From the NCBI GenBank assembly GCA_035645695.1, contig DASQMC010000040.1, positions 1 to 64,000 on the forward strand: 64,000 nt of DNA, given 5' to 3'. Below the pieces are notes generated by a model, which did no database searches, was not told the origin of the DNA, and worked only from the letters and a program-made list of their open reading frames with translations. Both the position numbers and the translations under genes were made by a program. Of this stretch, positions 34,881 through 43,415 are shown piece after piece (position 1 is the first letter of the stretch; each line of letters opens with the position of its first letter). Source of the stretch: JAIVJZ01 sp035645695 (lineage in GTDB: Bacteria; Acidobacteriota; Blastocatellia; Pyrinomonadales; Pyrinomonadaceae).

Positions 34881-35210
34881 TGGTGCCGAGGGAGGGACTC
34901 GAACCCTCACGGCCTTACGGCCAACGGATTTTCTTACCACTACGGCTTTCGCCGCCCGCCTCGAAAGACGGTTTGTGGTCTGGACGATGCCTTCTCCATG
35001 CACTCACCTGAGATGTTTAGGAGGGAGCCGTCTCGTCTCTACACTTTGCTGACTCGTAACACGAGAGAGCCAGCCTTAGCTCGGCGTTGCCAGCAGCATT
35101 TGATTGCTGTTGAGGGTTCACCGACTTTGACTCCATTCACGTCGGGGTTTCCCGGCCGACGTGCTCAAATTAAATTAAGTCCGTCGCGTCTGCCATTCCG
35201 CCACCCCGGC
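34881..35210 (-). tRNA. tRNA-Leu(UAA), interrupted by a group I intron
   Basis: The 5' exon is 35177-35210 and the 3' exon is 34881-34932. Joined, they give an 86-nt tRNA with acceptor stem GCCGGGG/CCTCGGC, discriminator A and encoded CCA, and T-stem GAGGG/CCCTC with loop TTCGAGT. The anticodon stem is ACGGA/TCCGT, and loop CTTAAAA gives anticodon UAA. The interruption falls between U34 and A35, the same place as in cyanobacterial and plastid tRNA-Leu(UAA). It is a single tRNA gene on the minus strand. Confidence 0.93.
34933..35176 (-). ncRNA. Group I self-splicing intron in tRNA-Leu(UAA)
   Basis: This 244-nt intron follows exon ...GGACTT and ends in a G before AAAATCCG. Core elements can be matched by eye to the cyanobacterial tRNA-Leu intron: GGCAACGCCGAGCTAAGG (P/Q region), GTGTAGAGACGAGACGG (R region, P7), and AAGGCATCGTCCAGACC (S region). 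The 5' end, AATTTAATTTGAGC, can pair with the exon to form P1. No internal ORF is present. Exact helices need covariance folding. Confidence 0.88.
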
Positions 35211-35223
35211 ACCATGCGCGGAA

Positions 35224-35252
35224 AGATAGCACGGCGGCGGCGGCACGGCCAA
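35224..35252 (-). promoter_or_regulatory. Candidate promoter of the tRNA-Leu gene
   Basis: On the minus strand, TTGGCC (35247-35252), a 17-nt spacer and CTATCT (35224-35229) place the start about seven bases before the tRNA 5' end. Confidence 0.45.
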
Positions 35253-35340
35253 CTTCTTCACACATCTCGCTCGCTAATGCTAAAATGCCCGCGTGTCATC
35301 AATCACGGAGCCGGTTTCAGCCGAACCACGGTCAAAGGTA

Positions 35341-35844
35341 ATGACTGAAGAGCAAGAAGTTTTTCATCGCCACATCCAGCGCGCGGGACTTAAACGCACG
35401 GCGCAACGTGATCTCATCCTCGAAGTTTTTCTGCGCACCGAGGAACACCTGTCGAGCGAAGACCTCTACCGGCTCGTGCAAAAGGAAGACCCGGAGATCG
35501 GGCAGACCACCGTCTATCGCACGCTCAAACTCTTAACCGACGCCGGGCTGGCGCGCGAGGTGCGTTTCGGCGACGGCCGCACGCGCTACGAACACAATTA
35601 CAAACACCCGCACCACGACCACCTGATCTGCACCGACTGCGGAAAGACCATAGAATTCTACTCCGAAGAACTCGAAGCCCTTCAGGACGCCATCGCCGCC
35701 AAGCACGGTTTCGAGTCCACGCACCACACGCTGCGCATGTTCGGCACCTGCTCCGACTGCCGCGACAGCAGCGGCAAGCTGAAAAAAGATGAATCCGCCG
35801 CCGAGCCGCGTGTGAGATTCGCCACCGCGCCGAGCACGCACTGA
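35341..35844 (+). CDS. fur: Fur-family metalloregulator
   Basis: This DNA-binding metal sensor has 167 aa from the ATG at 35341 (AAAGG four bases upstream). A GTG at 35293 would add 16 residues. The winged-helix part has GLKRTAQRDLILEVFLRTEEHLS and the recognition helix QTTVYRTLKLLTDAGL. The metal and dimer part has HPHHDHLICTDCGKTIEF and a second Cys pair, CSDCRD, which forms a structural zinc site with the first CTDC pair. Whether it is Fur, PerR or Zur cannot be settled; a HHDHLIC site favours Fur. A likely target is the feo promoter at 12.7 kb. Confidence 0.92.
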   Translation: MTEEQEVFHRHIQRAGLKRTAQRDLILEVFLRTEEHLSSEDLYRLVQKEDPEIGQTTVYRTLKLLTDAGLAREVRFGDGRTRYEHNYKHPHHDHLICTDCGKTIEFYSEELEALQDAIAAKHGFESTHHTLRMFGTCSDCRDSSGKLKKDESAAEPRVRFATAPSTH

Positions 35845-35847
35845 ATC

Positions 35848-35966
35848 AAAGGGAAAAGGTGAAAGGGTAAGGGGTAAGGGCAACCGGAAACCGTTCCGTC
35901 CGCCGTCTCCCCTTTTACCTTTCCCCTTTCCCCTTTCCCTTTCCCCTTTCCCCTTTCTCCTTTTTA
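35848..35966. repeat. Heptamer inverted repeat (AAGGGGT / CCCTTTC units)
   Basis: The left arm 35848-35880 and right arm 35906-35966 are mutually inverted runs of a 7-nt unit (CCCTTTC on the right). The right arm is longer, about seven copies. It lies after the Fur gene. Confidence 0.85.
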
Positions 35967-36050
35967 CATTTGCCTCCCGTTGTTGTAAGTTCCGATCCGT
36001 CTCCCGCGGAAATTTAGTCTTTCAGTTTGAGAACAGTGTGGGGGTGTGCG

Positions 36051-36632
36051 ATGAGTGTGAACGTGGAGTTTGTGCCGGACGGTCATCACGGCGTGGTGTC
36101 CGAGGGAACGTATCTATGGGACGCTGCGAAGCGGTTGGGCTTGCGCCTGCCCGCCGAGTGCGAGGGGCGCGGCGAATGCGACACGTGCGCCGTGGTCGTC
36201 AGAGAGGGCGCGACGTTATTATCCGGTCTGACCGGGGCTGAACGCGAGCATCTCAGTCCCGAACGGCTCGCGGCGGGTGAGCGACTCGCTTGCCAGACGA
36301 AGGTCGAGCGGGCGGGCGACCTCGTGCTCGAACCCGTGCCGGTGACGGTGCGGCAGGAGACGACGGAGGAAGTGAAACAGGATTTGCGCGCCGAATTTCG
36401 CGAGATGCCTTTGCAGCAAAAACTCGCTACGCTCATCGAACTCGAAGCCATCGCCGCCACGCAGACGTTCAAGGCCATCGCCGACGTGCCCGCCTCATAT
36501 TTCGAGAAGGGACTGGATTACGTCGCCAGCTTCGGCCGCGCGCGCGCCCGTCGTGAGCGACAGGCTCGCCGCCCCGCCGAACATGTCTCGGGCGCGAAGA
36601 AAAGTCCCGGAGCCGACAAGTCTCCTTCGTAA
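36051..36632 (+). CDS. 2Fe-2S ferredoxin-domain protein with helical C-terminus
   Basis: Residues 1-95 resemble a plant-type [2Fe-2S] ferredoxin. Three cluster cysteines lie in CEGRGECDTC and the fourth in ERLACQT. The C-terminal 90 residues are helical and charged (EVKQDLRAEFREMPLQQKLATL) and end in a basic tail, longer than simple ferredoxins. The gene starts at ATG 36051; earlier in-frame starts add unconserved residues. Possible roles are electron transfer or sensing. The next gene downstream, an M28 peptidase, has no obvious link. Confidence 0.8.
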   Translation: MSVNVEFVPDGHHGVVSEGTYLWDAAKRLGLRLPAECEGRGECDTCAVVVREGATLLSGLTGAEREHLSPERLAAGERLACQTKVERAGDLVLEPVPVTVRQETTEEVKQDLRAEFREMPLQQKLATLIELEAIAATQTFKAIADVPASYFEKGLDYVASFGRARARRERQARRPAEHVSGAKKSPGADKSPS

Positions 36633-36704
36633 AACTTTTCCAGCCTCGTCTTACACGCGCGACGGGCGCGACGCACGCGTCCACGCCCGTCGCGCGATTC
36701 ACAC

Positions 36705-37745
36705 ATGAAAAAGATGTCGCCATCTTCCGCCACGCCGCCCCGTCGCGTCCGCACATCCGCGCGTTTAAATTACAGGCTCGTGCTTCTCCTGCTTCTCTCG
36801 TCCGTCTTTACGGCCTGCAACGCCGATCCGGCGATCAACAAGACGGGGGGCAACGCTTCGCCCGCCGCCGCTCCCGCCACGACGACCGAGACGCGCCCCA
36901 GGTTCGACGGCGAGCGCGCCTTCTCGCACGTGCGCAGGATGGTCGAGTTGGGGCCGCGCCCCTCAGGCTCGGCGGAACTCGCGCGCACGCGCGAGTACAT
37001 CACAAGCGAACTGCAAGCGGCGGGTCTTAAAGTGACGACGGACGAGTTCACGGCGCAAACTCCGGGCGGCGCGCGGCGGATGGCGAACCTGACGGCCGAA
37101 CTCGCGGGCGAATCGACGGACATCATCATCGTCGCCAGCCATTACGACACGAAGGCTTACAAAGAGTTTCGCTTCGTCGGCGCGAACGACGGCGGTTCTT
37201 CGACGGGCGCGCTCATCGAGATCGCGCGCTCGCTCGCCGCAAACGGAGGCGGCAAGCCGCGCTTCACATATCGTTTCGTCTTCTTCGACGGCGAAGAAGC
37301 CGTCTGCGGTGACTGGAGCGAATGCACGAACGCGGGCGCACCCGACAACACCTACGGGAGCCGCCGCTACGTCGCGGGGCTCGCCGAGCGCGGCGAGACA
37401 AAACGAGTGCGCGCCTTGATCCTGCTCGACATGATCGGTTACACCGATCTGTCGATCCCGCGCGAGACGTTGAGCACGCCGTGGCTCGTGGACATCATCT
37501 GGCAGACGGCGCGCGAACTCGGCCACGCCGCGCACTTTCCCAACACGGAGCATACCGTGGAAGACGATCACGTTCCGTTCCTGCGCGCAGAGATTCCGGT
37601 CGTCGATCTCATCCAACTCGGCGATTACCCTTACTGGCATCAGGCCGGTGATACGCTCGATAAAATCTCGCCGCGCAGTTTGCAGATCGTCGGCGAGACG
37701 GTCATCGCCAGCCTGCCGCGCATCGAACAACGCCTCGCCCGCTAA
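36705..37745 (+). CDS. M28-family zinc peptidase / glutaminyl cyclase-like lipoprotein
   Basis: This exported protein (346 aa) has the lipobox LLSSVFTAC near residue 38, so it is probably a lipoprotein. The binuclear zinc ligands are visible: VASHYDTK (His), GANDGGSSTG (Asp), FFDGEEA (Glu pair), LDMIGYTD (Asp) and YWHQAGDT (His). These match the M28/glutaminyl-peptide cyclotransferase family; peptidase against cyclase activity cannot be decided here. A prolyl-oligopeptidase remnant lies immediately after it. Confidence 0.88.
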   Translation: MKKMSPSSATPPRRVRTSARLNYRLVLLLLLSSVFTACNADPAINKTGGNASPAAAPATTTETRPRFDGERAFSHVRRMVELGPRPSGSAELARTREYITSELQAAGLKVTTDEFTAQTPGGARRMANLTAELAGESTDIIIVASHYDTKAYKEFRFVGANDGGSSTGALIEIARSLAANGGGKPRFTYRFVFFDGEEAVCGDWSECTNAGAPDNTYGSRRYVAGLAERGETKRVRALILLDMIGYTDLSIPRETLSTPWLVDIIWQTARELGHAAHFPNTEHTVEDDHVPFLRAEIPVVDLIQLGDYPYWHQAGDTLDKISPRSLQIVGETVIASLPRIEQRLAR

Positions 37746-37762
37746 TATCAGGTCTATGAGTC

Positions 37763-38005
37763 GTGGCGGGCGCGCAGTATCAGGCGACGCTCATCACGAC
37801 GGCCGAGTCGGATTCGCGCGTCGATCCGCTGCACGCGCGCAAGTTCGCCGCCGCGTTGCAAGCGGCGAACAAATCGGCGCACCCCGTCTTGCTTCGCGTC
37901 GAGACGAAAGCGGGGCACGGCGCGGGCAAGCCTCTGACGAAGCAGATCGCGAAGGCGACCGACGTGTGGAGTTTTCTGTTCTGGCAACTCGGCATGAGCG
38001 CTTGA
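37763..38005 (+). pseudogene. C-terminal remnant of a prolyl oligopeptidase (S9)
   Basis: The 80 residues match only the end of an S9A prolyl oligopeptidase: the acid loop DSRVDPLHARKFAAALQAA and the catalytic His loop KAGHGAGKP, then WSFLFWQLGM. The nucleophile Ser region and beta-propeller are absent. A TGA lies immediately upstream in the same frame. It is best read as a truncated gene. Confidence 0.75.
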
Positions 38006-38036
38006 GAGAGAGCGCGCGCGGACGACGGAGAAAACG

Positions 38037-39110
38037 ATGACGAGAAATGTTAAGAGAATCGCGGTCGTGCCCGGCGACGGCATCGGAACCGAAGTGATCA
38101 ACGAAGCGCTCGGCGTGCTGGAACAGTTGCGCGAGACGCACGGCGTCCAAGTCGAGCTACAGCATTTCGACTGGGGCGCGGACAAATTCCTGCGCGAAGG
38201 CGTGACGCTGCCGGAAGGCGCGCTGGAGATGCTCACGAGCGAGTTCGACGCCATCCTCGCGGGCGCGTTCGGCGACCCGCGCGTCGCGTCGAACAAGCAC
38301 GCGGAGGATATTTTGCTCGGCATGAGGCGCGGCCTGGACCTCTACGTCAACCTGCGCCCCGTGCGCCTGCTAGACGCCCGCCTGACGCCACTTAAGAATC
38401 GTCAAGTCAAAGACATCAACTTCGTCGTCTTCCGCGAAAATACGGAGGGTTCCTATATCGGCGCGGGCGGGTTTCTCAAAAAGGGGACGGCGCACGAGAT
38501 CGCGACGCAGGAGGAGTTGAACACGCGGCACGGCGTCGAGCGGATCATCGTCGCGGCCTTCGAGTATGCGCGCGCGCACGGCCGGACTAAGGTGACGATG
38601 GCCGACAAGTCGAACGTGCAGCGATACGGTGGCGATTTGTGGCAGCGCGTCTTCCGCGAGGTGGCCGCCGGGTACACGGAGATCGCTGCGAACCACCAGT
38701 ACGTGGATGCGATGGCGATGTTCATGGTGCTCGACCCGGCGCAGTACGAGGTGATCGTGACGAACAACTTGTTCGGCGACATTCTGACGGACATCGGCGC
38801 GGCGTTGCAGGGCGGGTTGGGGATGGCCGCATCGGGCAACATGCACCCCGGTCGCGTCTCCCTGTTCGAGCCGGTGCATGGCAGCGCGCCGCCGCTGGCG
38901 GGCAGGAACGTGGCGAATCCGGTAGGCTCTATTCTGACCGCGGCGATGATGCTAGAATACCTGGGATTCGCCGCGGCGGGCGATGCGGTCGAGGCGGCCG
39001 TCGGCGCATGCGTTACGGCGGGCGAAACGACGCGCGATCTCGGCGGCACGCTCTCCACGACCGAGACCGGGGAAGCGATTCGCCGCCGCATCAAAGCGGG
39101 TAGTGAGTAG
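38037..39110 (+). CDS. leuB: 3-isopropylmalate dehydrogenase
   Basis: This NAD-dependent oxidative decarboxylase (leucine synthesis) has 357 aa. Family motifs are VVPGDGIGTEV (N-term), FRENTEGSYIGAGGF, and NLFGDILTDIGAALQGGLGMAASGN. FEPVHGSAPPLAG is the C-terminal NAD-site loop. The sequence resembles the actinobacterial-type LeuB more than the classical E. coli type. Tartrate dehydrogenase is an alternative in this superfamily. GGAG lies six bases before the ATG. Other leu genes are not nearby. Confidence 0.85.
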   Translation: MTRNVKRIAVVPGDGIGTEVINEALGVLEQLRETHGVQVELQHFDWGADKFLREGVTLPEGALEMLTSEFDAILAGAFGDPRVASNKHAEDILLGMRRGLDLYVNLRPVRLLDARLTPLKNRQVKDINFVVFRENTEGSYIGAGGFLKKGTAHEIATQEELNTRHGVERIIVAAFEYARAHGRTKVTMADKSNVQRYGGDLWQRVFREVAAGYTEIAANHQYVDAMAMFMVLDPAQYEVIVTNNLFGDILTDIGAALQGGLGMAASGNMHPGRVSLFEPVHGSAPPLAGRNVANPVGSILTAAMMLEYLGFAAAGDAVEAAVGACVTAGETTRDLGGTLSTTETGEAIRRRIKAGSE

Positions 39111-39170
39111 AAACATCGGGTGAGCAGGTTTTACCGGGCGCTGAGAGCGCGACCGCGCGGGAAAGGTTTT

Positions 39171-39953
39171 ATGGGCAGCAGGGGCAGAGACATGGGGCAG
39201 AAGTTAGTGGCGATCCTCGTGATCCTGGCGATGCTCGCCCTGATGGGTATCCCGCCGACGGTCATCATCTTTTTCGTCGCCGTGGTGTATTTCGTCTGGC
39301 ACGCCGTGGAACGCTCCGAGCAGCACGAGACGCGCCGCATCTTCGATTTCTACCTCGCCGCCAGTGATGTCCTGCGCGAAGATGAACGCCGCTGGTTCGG
39401 CTTTGAGATCACGGAAGTGATCGGGCAGGGCGAATCGGTCGTCCACTCGATGACCGACCCGCCGCCGCTCGTCCACTTCGCGCTCGGCGCGCTCTACAAC
39501 CGCATCGGCGATCACGAGGCGGCGGCCGAGCAACTCGCCTACGTCCTCGAATCCGAGGGAGGCGACGAGCGGCAGCGCACCGCGCCTTCGCCCGAACTGC
39601 GCCGTTACGTGAGCGTGCTGCGGCGGCTCGAACACGACGCCGCCGAGGGGCCGCAGACCGTTGCCGCCATACGCAATCTCGAACGCGCGCGCCGCGCCCG
39701 CGCCGCCTCGTTGCTCGAAGAGAGCCGCCGCCACCTCGGCGCTGCCGCAATGAGGACGACCGCCGACCTGACGGCGCCGCGAGACCTCTACACGGACAGG
39801 GCGCATGCGACCACGTCGCAAGAGTCCCCACACCGGCTGCACCTCGGTTCCACTAACGCAGCCGCGCCGCCGCCGCTCTCGCCGCCCACGAAGCCCGCGC
39901 CCATCTCCGAAGTCCTGCGTGATTTGTACGAGGAAGAGAAGAAGACGGCGTGA
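39171..39953 (+). CDS. Membrane-anchored protein of unknown function
   Basis: This 260-residue protein starts with one or two hydrophobic helices (LVAILVILAMLALMGIPPTVIIFFVAVVYF, residues 9-40). A cytoplasmic helical domain with TPR-like repeats (FALGALYNRIGDHEAAAEQLAYVLESE) follows, and a Pro/Ala-rich tail ends in SEVLRDLYEEEKK. ATG at 39171 has GAAAGG upstream. It precedes the kinase gene across a heptamer repeat and may be in the same transcript. Function is unknown. Confidence 0.6.
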   Translation: MGSRGRDMGQKLVAILVILAMLALMGIPPTVIIFFVAVVYFVWHAVERSEQHETRRIFDFYLAASDVLREDERRWFGFEITEVIGQGESVVHSMTDPPPLVHFALGALYNRIGDHEAAAEQLAYVLESEGGDERQRTAPSPELRRYVSVLRRLEHDAAEGPQTVAAIRNLERARRARAASLLEESRRHLGAAAMRTTADLTAPRDLYTDRAHATTSQESPHRLHLGSTNAAAPPPLSPPTKPAPISEVLRDLYEEEKKTA

Positions 39954-40096
39954 ACAGTTTTCAGTTTTCAGTTTTCAGTTTTCAGTGGTTCTCTGTCCGT
40001 TGTTCGATTGCTCGTCTCCGGTAACTCACGTGATATTCGCGCGCAACTATAAAAACCGAAAACTGAAAACTGAAAACTGAAAACTGAAAACTGTTT
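39953..40096. repeat. Heptamer inverted repeat (CAGTTTT / AAAACTG units)
   Basis: The left arm 39953-39986 has four to five CAGTTTT units. The right arm 40058-40096 has five AAAACTG units. About 70 nt lies between. The left arm starts at the stop codon of the preceding gene and the right arm ends two to three bases before the kinase ATG. Confidence 0.92.
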
Positions 40097-40098
40097 AA

Positions 40099-41913
40099 AT
40101 GGCGACTGAGACGATCATCGGCAGCTATCGCATCGAGGAACTCATCGGGCGCGGCGGGATGGGCGTCGTCTATCGCGGCCAGCACACGAAACTGCCGCGC
40201 GAGGTGGCGATCAAGTCCATCAATCCGCGCGCAGGGGATCACGACCTGCGCGCCCTGCGCCACCGCTTCGAGCGAGAAGCCTACATCCAGTCGCAACTCG
40301 ATCACCCCGGCATCGTCAAAATTTACGACTACATCGTCGCCGAGCAGACTTATTACATCGTGATGGAGTACGTCGAGGGGCGTTCGCTCGCGCAGTTGCT
40401 CAAGCAGGAGGGCGGCCCGCTCAAGTGCGAACGCGCGCTCTCGCTCTTCGATCAAATCCTCACGGCCGTCGTTTACGCGCACACCTTCACTTATCAGGAT
40501 CAGGACGGCGCGGCGCACCGCGGCATCATCCACCGCGACCTGAAACCGCCGAACATCCTCGTCACGCCCGACGACATCGTCAAGATCACGGATTTCGGCA
40601 TCGTCAAGGTCGTCGGATCGGAGACGACGGATACACACGGCGCGGGTTACGGCTCTCCGCGCTACGTCTCGCCCGAACAGGCCGAGGGGCTGGAAGTTGA
40701 CCAGCGCTCCGACATCTACAGTCTCGGCATCATCCTCTATGAAATACTGACCGGCGCGCCGCCCTTCGGCAACGAACGCCACCCGCTGACGCGCACGGAG
40801 ATTTTGCGCGCGCACCTCGAAGAGCCGCCGCCGCTCCCGACCGAGATCAACCCGCACATCCCTCTCGAAGTTGAAGACATCATCCTGCGCGCGCTCGAAA
40901 AAGACCCCGCCGGGCGTTACGCGACGACGGCCGACTTCCTGCGCGCCATCAGGACGGCGCGCGAGCGCGACGCGGGCGATGTCGCCGAAGCGGTCGAAGC
41001 GCAGACGAAAACTCATCGCCCCGTCGGCACGCACGAACTGCACGAGGCGGCGGACAGCACGGTGCGCCACGATTACATCACGCAGCCCATCCGCAGCGAC
41101 GCCTGCCCGGCGTGCGGCACTGAGTCGGAGGAGGACGAGGAACTTTGCCGCACGTGCGGCGCGGAACTCGGCGCGTCGCCAGCAACCACCAAGCTCGCGC
41201 ACGGGCACGCGAAGACCGTCAATCAACATCGCGGCGACACGCGGGCGAGCGCGCGCGGCAAATGGGTGGTTGCCGGTCTCGTCGCGCTCGCGCTTGTAAC
41301 CGGCGTCGTCATCTACCTGCGCTTCACGCGCGAAGGCGAGCGGCGGCGGGCGCAGGCTTCGCGCGCCGCGCAAACGGCCGCCGCCAACATCGCCGCGCAA
41401 ACGGCCGCGCCGCAAGTTTCGCCCACGGCAGCGACGACGGAAACTACGTCGCCTCTAGTCGAATTGAGCGCGGAGCGCGTCGCCGTCGATTCGAGCTACG
41501 ACGGCTATTCGTCGAAGCCTCTGCACGACGGCGTGTTCGACGTGAAGCGCATCGCCTCCATGCGTTACAACGAAGGCAACTGGGCTTCGGCCGAAACGCA
41601 CGACCCGCACTGGATCGAACTCCACCTGCGCGAACCGACGCGCGTCTCCGCCGTCTACATTTACTGGGGTTTCGACCGCGATCATTTTGTCGCCTCGCGC
41701 CGCGTCGAACTGCAAACGCCGGACGCGCGCGGCGAGTGGCAAACGATCTCGAAGATCGAACCCGGCAACAATTACGACCGCACGGCCTTCGAGTTTGCGC
41801 CCGTCAAGACGAATCGCGTCCGCCTCCTACAGCCCGCGCAACAGGGGCCGCGAGCGCGCCCGTTCGTGATGTGGGTGCGCGAGGTGAAACTATTCGGCGC
41901 GGCTGAAAACTAG
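40099..41913 (+). CDS. Ser/Thr protein kinase with zinc ribbon, TM helix and discoidin-like sensor domain
   Basis: This Hanks-type transmembrane kinase has 604 aa. Catalytic motifs are complete: GRGGMGVVYRG, VAIK, HRDLKPPNIL, DFG and SPEQ in the activation segment. Residues about 338-355 hold two CxxC pairs (ACPACGTE and LCRTCGAE), a zinc ribbon. A TM helix (VVAGLVALALVTGVVIYL) follows near 395. The periplasmic part is an Ala/Thr linker and a C-terminal discoidin-like (F5/8C) domain: WIELHLREPTRVSAVYIYWG and RVRLLQPAQ. The domain likely senses a ligand outside the membrane. No Shine-Dalgarno is seen after the heptamer repeat. Confidence 0.9.
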   Translation: MATETIIGSYRIEELIGRGGMGVVYRGQHTKLPREVAIKSINPRAGDHDLRALRHRFEREAYIQSQLDHPGIVKIYDYIVAEQTYYIVMEYVEGRSLAQLLKQEGGPLKCERALSLFDQILTAVVYAHTFTYQDQDGAAHRGIIHRDLKPPNILVTPDDIVKITDFGIVKVVGSETTDTHGAGYGSPRYVSPEQAEGLEVDQRSDIYSLGIILYEILTGAPPFGNERHPLTRTEILRAHLEEPPPLPTEINPHIPLEVEDIILRALEKDPAGRYATTADFLRAIRTARERDAGDVAEAVEAQTKTHRPVGTHELHEAADSTVRHDYITQPIRSDACPACGTESEEDEELCRTCGAELGASPATTKLAHGHAKTVNQHRGDTRASARGKWVVAGLVALALVTGVVIYLRFTREGERRRAQASRAAQTAAANIAAQTAAPQVSPTAATTETTSPLVELSAERVAVDSSYDGYSSKPLHDGVFDVKRIASMRYNEGNWASAETHDPHWIELHLREPTRVSAVYIYWGFDRDHFVASRRVELQTPDARGEWQTISKIEPGNNYDRTAFEFAPVKTNRVRLLQPAQQGPRARPFVMWVREVKLFGAAEN

Positions 41914-42068
41914 AGCCGCGCGAATACATTTCATGCCGGGAGCGCAAAGAAAAGTTTGAAGGAAGACATGCATGAAACCTGCCCCGCTCCATGCCTGCTC
42001 TTTGCGCCTTCGCGCCTTTGCATGAGATATTCTTCGCTGAAGCGCATCGCACACAATTTTATAAACTC

Positions 42069-43304
42069 ATGCTCACTGCTGAAATCATCGCCATCGGTTC
42101 GGAGTTGTTGACGCCGGATCGCACGGACACCAATAGCCTGTGGCTGACCGGGAAACTCAACGCCATCGGCATCGAAGTCAAACTCAAGACTATCGTCGGC
42201 GACGACGACGCGCGCCTCGAAGAGACGATCAAGGACGCGTTGCGCCGCTCGCGGGTCGTCATCACGACGGGCGGTCTGGGACCGACCGAAGACGACATCA
42301 CGCGCAAGATCGCCGCGCGCGCAATGGGGCGGCGTCTCGTCCTGAACGAAGCGGTGCTCGAAGCGATTCGAGAGAAGTTCATGCGCTGGGGGCGCAAGAT
42401 GCCGGAGATCAACGCGCGGCAGGCGATGATCATCGAAGGCGCGGAGGTGCTGGATAACCCGCACGGCTCGGCTCCCGGCATGTACCTCGAACACGAAGGA
42501 CGAGCCGTCATCCTCTTGCCCGGCCCGCCGCGCGAGATGCGCCCGATGTACGAGACGCATATCGGCGAAAGGCTCACGGCGAAAGCGGGCAACGTGCGCG
42601 TTGCGCGGCGCGTCCTGCGCGTGTCGGGTTTGGGCGAGTCGGCGGTTGACGAGCGCATCGCGCCGGTCTACACGCAGTACAAAAATCCGCAGACGACCAT
42701 CCTCTTCAACCGCAGCGAGATCGAGATTCACCTGACCGCGCAGGGGCGCACCGAGCAGGAAGCCGAACTGCTGCTCGACGGGCTGGCCGGGCAGATCGAG
42801 GAGCGACTCGGCGACGCGATCTTCGCCTTTCGCGGCGAGCAGATGGAAGAGATCATCGGCTTGCGGCTCGCCGTCGGCGGCTTCACCGTCGCGGTCGCCG
42901 AAAGCTGCACCGGGGGTCTCATCGCGCAACGGCTAACGGAAGTGCCTGGGTCGTCCACCTATTTCATGGAAGGCGTCGTTAGTTACTCGAACGACGCGAA
43001 AGTGCGCCTGCTCGGCGTGCCGTCGGACTTGATCGCCGAATACGGCGCGGTGAGCGCGCCCGTCGCCGAAGCGATGGCCGAGGGCGTGCGCGAGCGCGCC
43101 GGCACCGACTTCGGCCTCAGCGTCACAGGCATAGCCGGGCCGGGCGGCGGCAGCGAAGACAAGCCCGTCGGCCTCGTCTACATAGCCCTCTCCGACGACG
43201 CGCACACCGAGCACCGCAAACTGCATCTCCCCGGCGACCGCCAACTCATCCGCTGGCGCGCCTCGCAGGCCGCGCTCGACCTCCTGCGCCGCCGCCTCAT
43301 TTGA
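42069..43304 (+). CDS. cinA: CinA-family protein (nicotinamide-nucleotide amidase domain)
   Basis: The N-terminal MoCF/COG1058 domain (residues 1-170) carries AEIIAIGSELLTPDRTDTNS and TGGLGPTEDDITR. The C-terminal CinA/PncC domain from about 260 has VAVAESCTGGLIAQRLT and LSVTGIAGPGGGSEDKPVG, the NMN-deamidase core. The 411 aa match full-length CinA. The ATG at 42069 starts the conserved domain exactly; upstream frame is discarded. Likely role: pyridine nucleotide recycling. plsY follows 112 nt downstream. Confidence 0.93.
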   Translation: MLTAEIIAIGSELLTPDRTDTNSLWLTGKLNAIGIEVKLKTIVGDDDARLEETIKDALRRSRVVITTGGLGPTEDDITRKIAARAMGRRLVLNEAVLEAIREKFMRWGRKMPEINARQAMIIEGAEVLDNPHGSAPGMYLEHEGRAVILLPGPPREMRPMYETHIGERLTAKAGNVRVARRVLRVSGLGESAVDERIAPVYTQYKNPQTTILFNRSEIEIHLTAQGRTEQEAELLLDGLAGQIEERLGDAIFAFRGEQMEEIIGLRLAVGGFTVAVAESCTGGLIAQRLTEVPGSSTYFMEGVVSYSNDAKVRLLGVPSDLIAEYGAVSAPVAEAMAEGVRERAGTDFGLSVTGIAGPGGGSEDKPVGLVYIALSDDAHTEHRKLHLPGDRQLIRWRASQAALDLLRRRLI

Positions 43305-43415
43305 AATCAACTTTTTAGCCCCCGTCCCCACGCGCTCCGCACTTGCCGCGCATTCCGGCAGGTTGCTATAGTCGCCGTTCACTCTTTGTCCGATATTTTG
43401 CGCTGTCGCGGAGTA

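Noticed and set aside
39982..41415. Minus-strand frame opposite the kinase gene
   Set aside because: It reads through a heptamer repeat and is Arg/Asp-rich, with no recognisable domain.
41926..42062. Heptamer repeat between the kinase gene and cinA
   Set aside because: The TTTGCGCC-type units have period 8 and no clear inverted partner.
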